Below are positions 24,115 through 35,922 of a stretch of DNA of 64,000 nucleotides, one piece after another. The notes beneath the pieces were generated by a model. The model was given only the letters and a program-made list of their open reading frames with translations, was not told the DNA's origin and ran no database searches. Within the stretch, counting starts at the first letter, position 1; each line of letters begins with the position of its first letter. Location: NCBI GenBank assembly GCA_021401465.1, contig JADDMT010000030.1, positions 265,557 to 329,556 on the forward strand, given 5' to 3'. The DNA comes from Teratosphaeria epicoccoides (taxonomy: Eukaryota; Ascomycota; Dothideomycetes; Mycosphaerellales; Teratosphaeriaceae). The position numbers and the translations under genes were made by a program.

Positions 24115-25330
24115 ATGGCTCTAGTATCTGTCGCAGGTTTAACTACCGGGAATAGACATGGCAATAACGGCTTTAAGATAGGAAGCCCTACAGAGTTTAC
24201 AGGACAACGATCTTAAGTAGAGATGTTTATCCTATAATGCTAGTTAGCATTTAACGTAGATATAGAATGGTTTATAACACATTATAAGCGAATGATGTAT
24301 ATTGTCTCTTACCTAAAAGGACTAGCGTTCAAGTTCATCTGGCCTCATCTAACAGATTATCTAGATTACGTTAGTAGCGTCGAAGCTAGGAAGACGACAA
24401 CTTAGGAGATTCTTAACTTAGACAAGTTCTTGTTTAAGGCGTTACGCGAAGCCTTTAGGCTTAGTAACGAGTAACAGGAGGCTAAGAGAGCTCTCCTAGG
24501 CATCTAGCAGAAGGGTTCCGCTATTAAGTACTATGCGGACTTTTAGACCCTCTCTGCCTAAGTCGACTAGAATGATAATACCTTAGCCGCTTAGTTCTAT
24601 TAGGGACTTAAGGAAACGGTTAAAGACGAAATTGCCTAGGGGGATCAGCTAACGACATTCAATGAAATAAGCGATCTCGCGATTAGAATTGATAATCGCA
24701 TCTAGGAACGACAGTAGGAACAACAGCATAGAAATCGCAGGCTAGCGCAGGCTAACTATAAGGTCTAACGATTAGTACTAAAATGGCGAAGCAATTACTA
24801 CGGTCTCTAACTAATAGAGTTAGACGCGACTAAGGGGCGCCTAAAGAGCGGACCCTAAGGAAAGCCACAGAAGGGCTCTCCTACCTAGAATAGTCCGAAG
24901 AAGCCATTCGACAAGAGTAACCTCAAGTGCTACAACTATAGAAAGAAAGGACACTTTGCCCGCGAATGTTTCGCTAAGAAATAGCGACAGGACCTATAAC
25001 GGACAGAATAGGCTCGCGTAACAACATCGGCACCTAAGCAAGAGGCTGCCGCTACTCGAGAACCAGACTATACCTTACTTACTTAGACTATGTACTATGA
25101 TGATGATTGCTAAATTCACATAAGTAATAAAGATAGTTCCGGATAGTACCCTAGCCGTAATAAGGCGCAATCTATCTATGCGCTAAGGGGTGCACCTTCT
25201 AGTGAAATAGTCCTGAGGCAATAGGAGCTAGAAGAGGAAGAAGGTTTAGACGATAACTATGAGCTTGTCAAGGCCGTCATTCCTAACTCTGAGGAAGACG
25301 AGAACATAGAGAGATAGGCTATGCCGCCAC
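24115..25330 (+). pseudogene. element A gag, RIP-damaged
   Basis: Begins at ATG 24115 (M-A-L-V-S-V-A). A retrotransposon-gag segment around 24240-24620 contains F-I-T-H-Y-K and W-P-H-L. A basic Gln/Arg-rich linker follows, then a CCHC knuckle at 24928-24969 with exact 14-residue spacing whose second Cys is now Tyr (C-Y-N-Y-R-K-K-G-H-F-A-R-E-C). TAG/TAA codons interrupt it about thirty times at Gln/Trp sites. The downstream pol is in a different phase. Confidence 0.8.
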
Positions 25331-28300
25331 ATAACATTAGACTCAATATTATCTGAATCATATAGAACTAGTAGGCTTAGGCTTGCCCATAGATTAATAG
25401 AGTATAACATGTCGACTAGCTCGAGTATGACGAACTAGCTAACCGCATGCGACAACACCTAAGGAGACTACTAGTAGTAGCTTACCCTTACTTGCATCAG
25501 AAGATTATCTAAGAAGTTGTACCGTTTAGGGTAGAATTTACGCCCTAAGGAGGCTACCTTACCTACGAAGGTATCTAGGTTCCACGAGTGCTACGACTCC
25601 AGGTTAGCTACTTAAAGATAGAGTACGCAAGAAACGCGCAGGAACAACAAGGCTAAGAGCGAGTACGACCTCTTAGGCTAGTTAGCAGTAACGCTCGAAG
25701 AAGAATAAGCCGAGACTACATGATCCCTAAACTAGTCCGTAAAGACAGTTATTCAGGAAACGACGAGGTCCGCTAGAATTAGACCTACAGACAGACTAGA
25801 CAGAGCTACAATAATGTGCCGCAGTTAGCGCTAGATACGCGGACAACCTCAGAGTATAGGTACACATTAACGAGACGCTAGTAGCCTAGGCCTTAATAGA
25901 TTTAGGATGCACTAGAATCTTCATGACGCCTAAGTTCGCTAGGACAGCTAGGATAAGGCTACAGGCGAAGACGAATGCTTTCTTGCTACAAGTGATTAAT
26001 AGAAAGCTAGTCATATACAGCTAAGGAATAGTTGACAAGGAGACCGAGATAATACCTCTGCGGATAGGACGCTACTAAGAGATGATCTAGTTTGACATCA
26101 CAGAGTCGCCTGGCTCAGATGTAGTACTAGGGTTGCCATAGCTAAGAAACGCTAACCCCTACCTCAACTAGAAGAACGAGAGGATCTAGTTCCTAGAACT
26201 CTTAAGATTAATACCTCTACCTATAGTGCATGACGTACTAGGCAAGATCGAAATATGTGCTATGACTTTAAACAAGATAGTCGCCGCTATTAAGGATCTA
26301 GAACAGGAAGTACATGTCCTATAGGTTAAAGTAACGTAAGCTGAAGTCAAAGTCAAGTTCATGGTTCCTAATAAATATAAGGAATTTGCTACCCTTTTCG
26401 AGGAAGAACCTAACTAAGAGGCTCTGCTAGAACACTAGGAGTAGGACTACAGGATACCCTTACTCCTAGGCAGGATGCTAACGAAGTAACTAGTTCGCCT
26501 ATTATTAGCGGCGAAGCTAGAAATTCTCCGGAAATACCTAGAAGACAACCTCTAGAAGGGCTTCATCCGCAAGTCGTAGTTACTAGTAGGGTATCTAATC
26601 CTGTTTGTCCCTAAGGGGGAAGATAACTAGCGACTTTACGTAGATTATTATAGATTAAACGACATTATAATAAAGAACAGTTATCTGCTTCCTTTGCTCT
26701 TAGAATTACAGGATCGCCTACAAGGAGTAGTATAGTTCTCGAAGTTCGACATACTAGGAGCATATAATCGAATTCGAATTAAGGAAGGCGAAGAATAGAA
26801 GACTACGTTTAGAACTAGGTTCGGATACTACGAGTATATAGTCATGCTATTTAGGTTAACAAACGCCCTAGCTACGTAGTAGGCATTTATTAACAACGTG
26901 CTACAAGAGTACCTTGATGTCTTTGTGGTTATATACTTAGATGACATCCTTGTCTACTTACGAACGATCGAAGAACATAGGACTTATGTACACAAGGTAC
27001 TTCAGAAACTCTAGGATTACAGGCTAAAGGTTAAGCCTTAGAAGAGCGAGTTTTATAAGCAAGAAGTCTAATTCCTCGGCTACGTAATAGCCTAGAACGG
27101 AATCAAGATAGACACTAAGAAGGTTAAAGTCGTAAAAGAGTAGCCTACGCTAACTAATGTCAAGGAAGTATAGTCCTTCCTTAGGTTTGCTAACTTCTAC
27201 CGAAGATTTGTTACAAACTATTCGAAGATTATGGCACTACTTACGACCCTTACTATAAAGGATACACTATTCGTGTAGGACGACGCCTAACGGAATGCCT
27301 TCAAGGAACTTAAGCAACGATTTACAGATTAGCTGATCTTGCTTGTATTCGACCCTAATAAGCCTATTATAGTCGAAAAGATACCTCTAACATAGCGCTT
27401 AGGGCATACTTAAGTTAACTAGGACCGAGTAGACGACTACAGCTAGTCGCCTATTACTCAAGGAAGCTGTCTAGACCTGAACTTCGTTACGACATCTATA
27501 ACAAAGAACTTCTAGCTATAGTAGACGCCTATAAGGCCTAGCGAGTCTACTTAGAAGGTTCTAAGCACTAGGTTATAGTCTACACTAACTATGAGAACTT
27601 GCGATACTTCATGACGACAAAAGAGTTAAACTAACGACAAGTCTAATAGAGTAAGGAACTCTCTAGCTTTAACTGTAAGATCGTCTATCGCAAGGGGTCC
27701 GAGAACGCACGCGCTAATGTACTTAGTCGCCAAACCGACTACATAAAGGGCGTGAAACGAGAGAAACATGCCGTTCTCTAGGAGAATAGCGATAGCACGC
27801 TTAGAGTTAACCGACTTGCGGCTACGGCTATTACATAGACTAGCGAATTCTAGAACGACCTAAAGAACGTACTAGTCTACGACTTAACTGCACTCGCTGT
27901 CTGTAACGACATTAATAGACAGGAGGACTAGGAAGACGAAGACAGAGTACTTCTCTTCTAGGGGTTAGTATACATGCTAACATCCTTACTTTCGGAGCTT
28001 CTACGCCTCTGACATGACGTACCTTAGGTAGGACACCTAGGAGTGTCTAAAATGAAGCAAATTCTCTAACAAGAATACTACTTCCCTAGGATAGGCAGAG
28101 TAATCGAGGACTATGTCCGTTAATATGTAACTTGCTAAGAGAGTAAGTACGACTATTACAAACCGTATAGGTTACTACGGCCGCTAAAGGTACCCTAACG
28201 GCCATAGGAATCGCTCGCTATAGACTTCATTGTTAAACTACTATAGTCGAAAGAACCCGCTACAAATGAGTTCTTCGATAGAATCATGGTAGTAGTCGAC

Positions 28301-29290
28301 TAATTCACTAAATTTGGGAAGTTTATCCTATACCGCGAAGACTTTAAGACAGAAGATATCATGCATGTCTTCATTAAGTAGGTAGTAGCATTACATAGTA
28401 TGCTACGAGACCTAGTAACGGACTAAGGATCCATGTTTACCTCTAACTTCTAGAAGGCCCTAATGAGACAATTCTAGGTTTAACATTAACTAAGTACTTC
28501 CTTCTACCCTTAGACAGATAGACAGACAGAACGTCTAAATTAGACGTTAGAATAGTACCTTCGATCCTATGTGAATAGGGACTAGAACAACTAGGTAGAG
28601 TTGTTGCTAATAGCATAACTCGCGTATAATAGCATACTAGTAGAGTTAACAGGACTCTTGCTATTTCAGATAGCGTACGGATTAACTATAGAAGACATTC
28701 TAGATGTCTTAGCTAAGGATTAAAACCTAGTAGCACTTAGACGAGTAGAATACCTACGCTAACTGTAAACAGAAGCACGACTCGACCTACAGTTCTATTA
28801 GCAGAACATGGCATAGTATGCAAATCGTAAGAGAATTAAGGGACTAATTCTAAAGCAGGGGGACAAGGTGTATGTCCTCTACTGTCACATTAAATCAGAC
28901 AAGCCAAGTAAAAAACTAGACGCTATAAATCTAGGACTATTCTAGATTAAGGCTAAGAAAGGACTAGTCAATTTTAAGTTACAGCTACCCGAGCAGATGA
29001 GAATACATCCTGTGTTCTATGTCTCTCTGCTAGAACAAGTAGCGCTAGACGCTACGCTATAAACGGAACCCTTACTACTTAACCCTAAAGTAGAAGAACT
29101 AGAGTACACCGTTAAGAAGATCGTTAACACTCGCTAGGTAGACAGACAGCAAGAGTACTTAGTAAAATAGGAAGGATATAGGAGTACCGAAAACACCTAG
29201 GAACCCCTTAAACACCTACGAAACTGTTAGCAGAAGGTACGGAGCTTTAAGCAGAAAACGAACCTAGGAAGAAGGTTATGAGCTACGACT
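25330..29290 (+). pseudogene. element A pol, RIP-damaged
   Basis: Order: a protease with A-L-I-D-L-G near 25895 (family D-S-G; Ser to Leu is a RIP change); RT about 26560-27100 with YLDD intact at 26934-26945; RNase H about 27380-27700 with disturbed phase; an integrase zinc finger near 28030-28140 in which one ligand reads Tyr; the core with L-V-T-D near 28412 and a T-E-R-L-N motif carrying the catalytic Glu near 28530; and a chromodomain (V-K-K-I-V-N-T-R near 29110, E-Y-L-V-K near 29155, N-T then TAG for Trp then E-P-L near 29196). Trp to TAG at several invariant sites shows that the stops are not only Gln codons. Confidence 0.88.
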
Positions 29291-29344
29291 AGGCTCCTAC
29301 AGGACGCTATTAATAGGCTCGGCTACTACGCCATCCAGGAAACC

Positions 29345-29896
29345 CTAATACGACATGTTAGCGAAACCTTCTATTACGCTCTATGTTGTAGGACTAAGAG
29401 CAAGACTAGTCGAGGGATCTAGGTTAAGAAGAAACCTAGCCTGCTAAAGAGCCTGCTCTTTAGCCTCGTCTTCCCTAATCTTACGCTCCTTAAGAGCGCG
29501 ACTATCCTCGACTTCATAGTTAACCGCATCTAACTATTTCCGAAGACGCATCTCCTTTACATGCGCCTCTATTATCTTCTGCGAAGCCTTGGCTAGGGCC
29601 GCCTTCGCATGATCGAGATTAGTAATTAGTCTTTTCTACTAATTACCTAACTTCTATTATTTAACCTCTATTACCTTCGCGTCGTAACTTCGATAGTTAC
29701 TAAAGTGACACTACGAACATTTCCCTGAGGAAATGTGTACTCGACAAACGAGCTTTAACTCTTGACACTAAGTATAGGACTTCATGCTGTCCTAGCCCTA
29801 ACGATAGATTCGATTCTCACGGCGTTTACGTTTCTACGTTAAAGGGGCGTTAGTGTCTAGGATGACATAAGGTAGTAATGTAGAAAGAGAAGACAT
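29345..29896 (-). pseudogene. antisense accessory ORF of element A, 184 codons (Cys-rich plus coiled coil)
   Basis: A minus-strand frame from ATG 29896 (M-S-S-L-S-T-L-L-P) to TAG 29345. It lies between the pol 3' end and the 3' LTR and opposes gag-pol. The N-terminal half is Cys-rich in the better-preserved copy at 51969 (spaced Cys pairs including G-K-C-S-Q-C); here several are Arg or altered. The C-terminal half is a charged helical coiled coil (E-A-H-V-K-E-M-R-L-R) ending P-T-T then TAG for Trp. Length and both ends match the second copy exactly (552 bp). The Cys pattern suggests metal binding, but I do not recognise the family. Confidence 0.65.
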
Positions 29897-29974
29897 TACT
29901 ACACAAAGAAAGAGCAAGAGAAACCCCGCACTAATAAGGTAGCTTAGGGACAAGCTAGGCTAAGAGGGGGATAG

Positions 29975-30390
29975 TGTCATGAGTGTCATGAGTGCTATAA
30001 GTCACGAGCACTATGACCTAAGTTATAGCTGTCATGAGTGCTATAAGTCACAGTGTTATAAGTCATAGTACTATGAGTTATAACGCAGGCATAGAAGAGA
30101 GGGTCTGCTACGTAAGGACAGACACCTAGATCTGTAGGGTTAGTCTATAGATCTACAGACATAGGTCTAACAGGTCTGTTAACAGATCCGACAGAGCTAC
30201 CCTGTCTCTCTAGTATATAGGGATGGCTTCAAGACAGGCAGTTAAGAGCTTCGTGCTTAATTTTAATTTAATCCTCTCCTCTAAAGAGGATAGTTAGTTA
30301 CAAGGTCATTTGCTATTATCGATATTCTTTATAGCTCTGCGAGTCTAACACCTGATCCCCTTCCTGCTATTAGCACCTACCCTTCTGACA
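29975..30390 (+). repeat. 3' LTR of element A (416 bp)
   Basis: Begins TGTCATGAGTGTCATGAG and ends CCTTCTGACA. Compared with the 5' LTR it lacks one copy of the roughly 70-bp hairpin block and carries scattered C/T and G/A differences. Confidence 0.9.
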
Positions 30391-33120
30391 CAAAATCACG
30401 TGCCTCTTCAGCCCTAAGGCGATAGGGTCCTACTACTAGCAGCAGTATAGTAACGCTTTCCGCGAACTAGGGGTAGATACCTTAGTTTACGAAGAATAGG
30501 GTTACCCTAGTACTCTTGTTAACGTAGTTATTTATGGCAAACTCGGCTAGTAGTAGCTAATCTACCTAGTCGTCCTAAGCATAGTTAACGAATGTTCGAA
30601 GATACTACTCTATTAACTAGTTTGTCTACTCTAATTGTCTATTAGTCTAAGGGTAAAAGGCTAATAATAGGCTTCGATGTATCCTTAGTATCTAACACAC
30701 ATACTTCTAAAACAGGGATGTAAATTAAGTGCCCCTGTTAGAGACAATGCTGTCTAACAAGCCATGTCTAGAGAATATGTACCTAAGGAACAAGTGTGTA
30801 GTAGCTCTTACAGTCATTAACTTAGCTAGGAGCAAGTACACTTCCTTCGTAAGCCTGTTAGTTACTATGAGGATGTCATAGTATATAACACCCTCGAACG
30901 ACTTGCTGCTAGGAAGTTCTACTATGAAGTTAATAGCGATATAGCGCTAAGGTTAATATAGTATCTGTAGTAGTTATAGCAGACCTCTATATAGCTAACG
31001 TAGTAGCTTTGCGGCATAGTAGTACTAGTAGTTACGTACATATTAGCTAATATGTTACGTCATTTAGGGCTAGTAGAACTCCCGCCGTACTAACTCGAGC
31101 GTGTATACAATACTAGGGTACCTAGCAGCTAGATCTACGTAGTTCTGTTAGATGACTCGTAACCTTGTCACTATGGAGTTAGGGATCTATATGTATCCCG
31201 CTACTCGGATTAAGCCATTGTCGCCTATAGCGCACATGCGCGGCTCTACCTTTGCCTGTTATAGCTATAGAGGGACTTCTAGTTAGGGCCCCTTCTAGAG
31301 CGCAGCCACGACCTCTTAATACTCCTTATCCTTAAGTGCGGCTACCCTAATCGCATCTTACAGGGGGACTAGTTCTTCCTCCTGTTCTTTAGTAGTAGTT
31401 ACAGCATCTACCTCGACCTAAATAGGTACTAAATGCAAGCTCGGAGAGGGTTCTACTACTATGTCTAGTTTAATGAGGATCTAGTCCCGTAATGCTAGGA
31501 CCTTAGCTAATATAGCATCCTATGTTCGCTATGTTAGCGCGTCTGCTCGAGTATTAAGCTTCCCTAGTCGATATGTGATTTAGAAGGAGAACTCTAACAG
31601 GAACTTAGCCTAATAAGCTTGACGTAAATTTAAGCGCTTCGTAGTCATGAAGTATTCTAGGTTCTTATAGTTAGTGACTACAAGTATAGGTTTGTCTTCT
31701 ATTATAGACAGTTTAGGGCGCAGCTTATCAAAAGAGCGGACAATAGCTAAGAGCTCCTTATTATAGATGTCGTAATTACGTTTAGCTAGTGTCATCTTCT
31801 TTAAGAAGTACGCTACTAGCTTCTATAGGCCGTCCTAGAGCTACGAGGCTACGTAGGCTATTACACTATCAGATGCATCTGTCTTGATCATAGTTTCCTT
31901 CTAAGGGTTAAAGTAAGCTAGGATTAGCTTAGAAGCGAAGGCCTACTTTAGCTTGTTAAACGCTTGTTACATGCGTTCGTCCTACTTAAAGACTAGCTTC
32001 TTCCCTGTTACTAGATCGTTATACGTGAGGTTAGTTAGTAGCGTAGCAAGCCACGAATATCGAAAGATGAATTGCCTGTAGAAGTTAGCGAATCCTACGA
32101 AGGCCTAGACATCCTCTAGCTTCTGTAGTGTCTCCTACTCTATAATAGCAGACACCTTTGCTAGATCTATCTTTACCCCTTTAGTAGAAATTATGATACT
32201 AAGGAACCTTGTTTGCTACACATAGAACTCGCTCTTATTAATATCGATCTATAGCCTAGTGTCATGTAAACGCTATATGACTTTGTTAACATACTTGATA
32301 TGTTCTTTAAGGGTATCGCTAAAGACAAGGACATTATTAATATAGGCTAATATGAAGTCGTTAAGGTACTTGTGCAAAGCCTTGTTAATATAGGACTAAA
32401 ATGTAGCCAGGGCATTATAGAGGCTAAATGGTATTACTAACGTCTTATACTAGCCGAACCTCGTATTAAACGCTAGCAGCTACTCGTAGCCTTCTGTGAT
32501 GCGGATCTAGTTAAATGCTATAACTACGTCGAGCTTAGTATAGTACTTCTTCCCTACTACTTGTGCTAAGGTTTCTTGGATTACTAGAATAGGGTACCTG
32601 TTCTTAATAGTGATAGCGTTTAAGGCTCGGTAATCTACGCATACTCGCAGGCTACTAGACAGCTTCTTCACTATAATCACTAGTGCGGCTATGCGAGAGT
32701 TGCTTAGATGTATAAACCCCTGCCTAAGTTAGTCGTCGACCTACTTCTTAATTGCCTTATTCTTACGCTAAGACATGGCGTATAGCTTCTTATAAGGAGG
32801 CTTAGCTCCTAGCTTCAAGTAGATCTCGTGATCTAGTCTAGGGCGATGTAGTAGCAACTCTTTTGCCTTATCCTTAGAAAACGCCATAGCTAAGTAGTAA
32901 TAGCAGGGCGGCAACACCTCTAGCGGGTTAGTCGTGGCTTTATTAGCCATAAACTTAGCGAAGTTGTCTGCGCTAGTAGCGTGTACATTAAGGACAGGAT
33001 CTAGCTAGATAGTATAGTAATACACCTCGTCTGATCCTGTCATAATGAGGTCGTAAGTGTCCTGTGCTAACATGCGTTTAACCTTGATCCTATCTGCCTG
33101 TAAAGCATAGTATAGTTAGT
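30391..33120 (-). pseudogene. Gypsy E pol (RT, RNase H, integrase), truncated in integrase
   Basis: Minus strand. RT occupies about 32950-31900. The catalytic YIDD box now reads Y-I-N-N at 32332-32343, because ATTGATGAT became ATTAATAAT: two TpG to TpA changes that remove both metal-binding Asp residues. RNase H lies about 31900-31500 (Y-D-I-Y-N-K-E-L-L-A-I-V and N-L-E-Y-F). The integrase zinc finger is about 31150-30950. In the core the first Asp reads Asn (I-N-F-I-V-E-L near 30935) and the second also reads Asn (S-N-R-G-T near 30740). The fragment is cut at 30390 by the 3' LTR of element A, so its C-terminus and 3' LTR are missing. Confidence 0.85.
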
Positions 33121-35380
33121 AATCAAGGGCTAGCGCGACTAGGGACTTATGCGTCTAGTGTTTAAGGCAGTGTTAACAGTAATGCTAGGAGTCTATTACT
33201 ACTATGCCTGCTTGATAATCGACGTTAGGGCGGTACTTAGCAAACTACGGCTAACCTAACACTAAATCGTATTAAAGGGGCGCTACAAATGCGTGCATAG
33301 ATTCTACATGTTTCCCTATAGCGACGTCGAAGAGCGCCATATAGGTAATATAGGAGGCGATAGTAGTACTATCGCCAAGCTTGACTACATATGACTAAGA
33401 AAGGGGAAAGAGCGTAAGGTTATGTTTTCATGCAAAGTTAGGGTAAACGAATTAAGAATTAATACTATTGTCAAGGTAGGTTGTAACTGCATAGCTATTA
33501 ACTAAGGTCTGTATAAGTACATAGGGCATAACAACAGGGCCTTTAGTATCTGCTAACAGTAAGGTCAAGGCGGCTAACACTCTTAATTCTCGTTTATTAT
33601 CTTGCTCGCTGCATCTTGTCGTACTTAAGAGGTAGCATTAGCTTTTAAAGCCTCATTATTGCTAGCTAGGGCGCCTAAGCCCTTAGTGCTTACACTAAGG
33701 AAGTTGTTACGTAGCGTGCGAATACTACTTGTGTTACCTAGGGCCTTAGCTACAGGGTACTTGTTAACTTTGCGGGAGGTATGACCCTTCTCGTAGTAAT
33801 AGTAGCAACGGCCCTTAGCTATTAACTACGCGCGGTTAGCGTTAGTAAGACAGGGAAGGTTGCTATAGTATTACTTAGGCAGAGCGCTCGCTCTACCTGC
33901 TAGCGCGCTAAGAGGGTGGTAAGAAGTACTAGCTAGACGTGATAGGTACTAAGTACTTGCTAGATAACTAGCAGGTATAGACGTAGCAGAGTTAGAAGTG
34001 CCTAGGCAGTTTGACGTGCTAGCAGCTAGCTTCGGATTAGCATGCTTCTTACACTTAGCGTTAGTCTCGAATTAAAGCTCTAACTTGCGATAACAGTTAA
34101 CAAACTTGTTAGGGTCAGGGACCCTCTAAGTTAGGCTGTCCTTAAGTACCTCCTTGCTGTAGCTAGTGCCGTCATTCACGACCTGACCGTACTAGCCATT
34201 AATCTTGTTATGTAACATAAACAGCCTTGTCGCTAGGGCTATAGGGCCCGCGTAGTTAGCGTACTGCTAAGACTTAGCGTAGAAGGCAGAGAACATATCC
34301 TTGCCTTACTCGAGATAGTAAAGCTTAGTTATAGCCTAGGCTTCTATGTCAATGTCGCCGTAGCAGCGTTAAAGGTAGGAGATAAGCTCCTTAATTAAGC
34401 GGAAGGGGTTACTACAAGGCCTTACGAATAGTGCTAGGATACAGGGATTCATGTATTACTATGTAGCGCCCTTAAGGAAGCTCTACACGTATCTTAATCC
34501 TGCGTCAAGGTTCTTGAAGGACGTAGAGTCTAGCTTCTACGCCATAGATAAGAGCTACGGGTAGAACTTCTTACCTACATTCTTACTATCGAACTTAGTA
34601 GGATTCAGAATACCGCGATTAGTCTTAATAGCCTTAACTTGCTCTAGGTTAATGTAGGCTAAGCTAAAAGCCGCTAGGTTACCGAGCGACTCTAGCTAAG
34701 CTAGCTAAGTGCTAGGGGGTAGAGGCGGCCTCTTACGCAAGGCCGCAAGCCCCCGGATTTCCTCCTTTAACTTCGTGACTTCGTCCTTTAGCTTAGCGTT
34801 TACTACATCTATCTCGTCTGCCTTAGCTAGCTTAGCTTAGAGTTCCTTGATTAGCTTCTTTTAAGATTTGTTACGTTCGGCCGACTCTACTAATTACTAC
34901 TAAGCGTAACCGATCTCTTCTAGTAACTAGGCTTCTTGAAGTTACTATAGGGTATACGCGACATGTATGTACTTCTTGCTAAGCTTATTGTACTTGCCCT
35001 TATTAAGCTTGACAGCTTCGAGCGCTAAGTTACGTTCTATGATAGTATAGTAGGAGTAGTCGATTAGATCTGCTACCTCCTTAAAGATGTCCTTAGGGTT
35101 CTACTAGACTACATAGGTAAATGCCTCTAGACTGTCTAAGATGTCCTCCTCCTACTCGTTCTCTGCTATAAAGGTTACCTAGCGCAAGGCAGTTAGGGCC
35201 TTTTCATGTAACGCCTACTAACGCTACTAGACATCTAGCTCTTACGCTAAGGCGTAACTATTGTAGGTAGTCAGGGTATAGGTCTAGGTATTGTCTGCTT
35301 CTAGCTTAGATAGAACCTAAGTAAAGAGCTAGGTGTTATAGCAAGCAGGCTTAAGGGTACCCTAGAGCTTTGCTATGCTG
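33120..35380 (-). pseudogene. Gypsy E gag and protease region, RIP-damaged
   Basis: Minus strand, 5' of the E RT. The N-terminal part (about 35380-34750) is a charged coiled coil (K-L-K-D-E-V-T-K-L-K-E-E near 34775). A capsid-like segment covers 34600-34150 (P-T-K-F-D, F-L-K-G). A zinc-knuckle remnant lies near 33800-33840 (C-x2-Y-x4-H, last ligand lost). A protease-like region is near 33560-33300. A long coiled coil before the capsid resembles gag proteins of several fungal chromoviruses. The start codon is not resolved. Confidence 0.65.
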
Positions 35381-35922
35381 TCTTGCTAGTATCTCTAAAT
35401 TATGTATCATGCTTCGCGATTATGTTATCATGCTACGCAGGACGTCTGTTTGTAACTCTATACGCTAAAACTCCTAAACTCCGTGAACCTAAACTATGCG
35501 GCGCTACTAGCGGCGCTATGTGTGCTTATGTGCTCTTAGTAACAAGCCGTTATGTCGTTATACATGTGTATAGGTACTTAATAATGTCAGGGACGTGTTT
35601 TAGTAGTTAACAGAATTGCGTACAAAGTATCTAAGAAGGTACAGGAGTAGTAGTAAAGGTATAAGGACTACTAACTAATCCCGCGGAGCGCGCTATCTAA
35701 CTTAAGACCAGACGGCGTGCTAGCGCACATGAGTTATGTGCGGGTATAGAGTAGTATACTATGACAACTTAGGTCTAAACTACCTGACTAAGACAATAAT
35801 GTAATCCTAGCAAAGTAGAGGAGATACTACTTATATCCTAGTAAACTTACACTCTAAGTTGCATTCTACTCTATAAATGATAATTAGACTTACGCCCCTA
35901 CTTACAATTGATTTTAACAGAG
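35381..35922. other. region between Gypsy E gag and the next plus-strand ORF
   Basis: It should hold the 5' LTR of E and perhaps an end of another element; no boundary can be set. A 75-codon plus frame at 35383-35610 has no recognisable motif and I do not call it a gene. A TATAAAT box lies at 35872-35878, 45-51 bp upstream of ATG 35923. Confidence 0.4.

Larger units (their letters stand above)
23446..30390 (+). mobile_element. Ty3/Gypsy chromovirus A, near-complete, RIP-inactivated
   Basis: A plus-strand LTR retrotransposon of 6945 bp: 5' LTR 23446-23932, gag from 24115, pol to about 29280, an antisense ORF 29896-29345, a purine tract just before the 3' LTR (A-A-G-A-G-G-G-G-G-A-T-A-G, ending 29974), and the 3' LTR 29975-30390. 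Both LTRs begin TGTCATGAG and end CTTCTGACA. The flanking 5-mers (CTAGG left, CAAAA right) do not match, so there is no visible target duplication. It separates two unrelated Gypsy remnants (C on the left, E on the right). Confidence 0.9.

Noticed and set aside
35383..35610. 75-codon plus-strand frame as a small gene
   Set aside because: It lies where the Gypsy E 5' LTR is expected, and no motif or upstream signal supports it.
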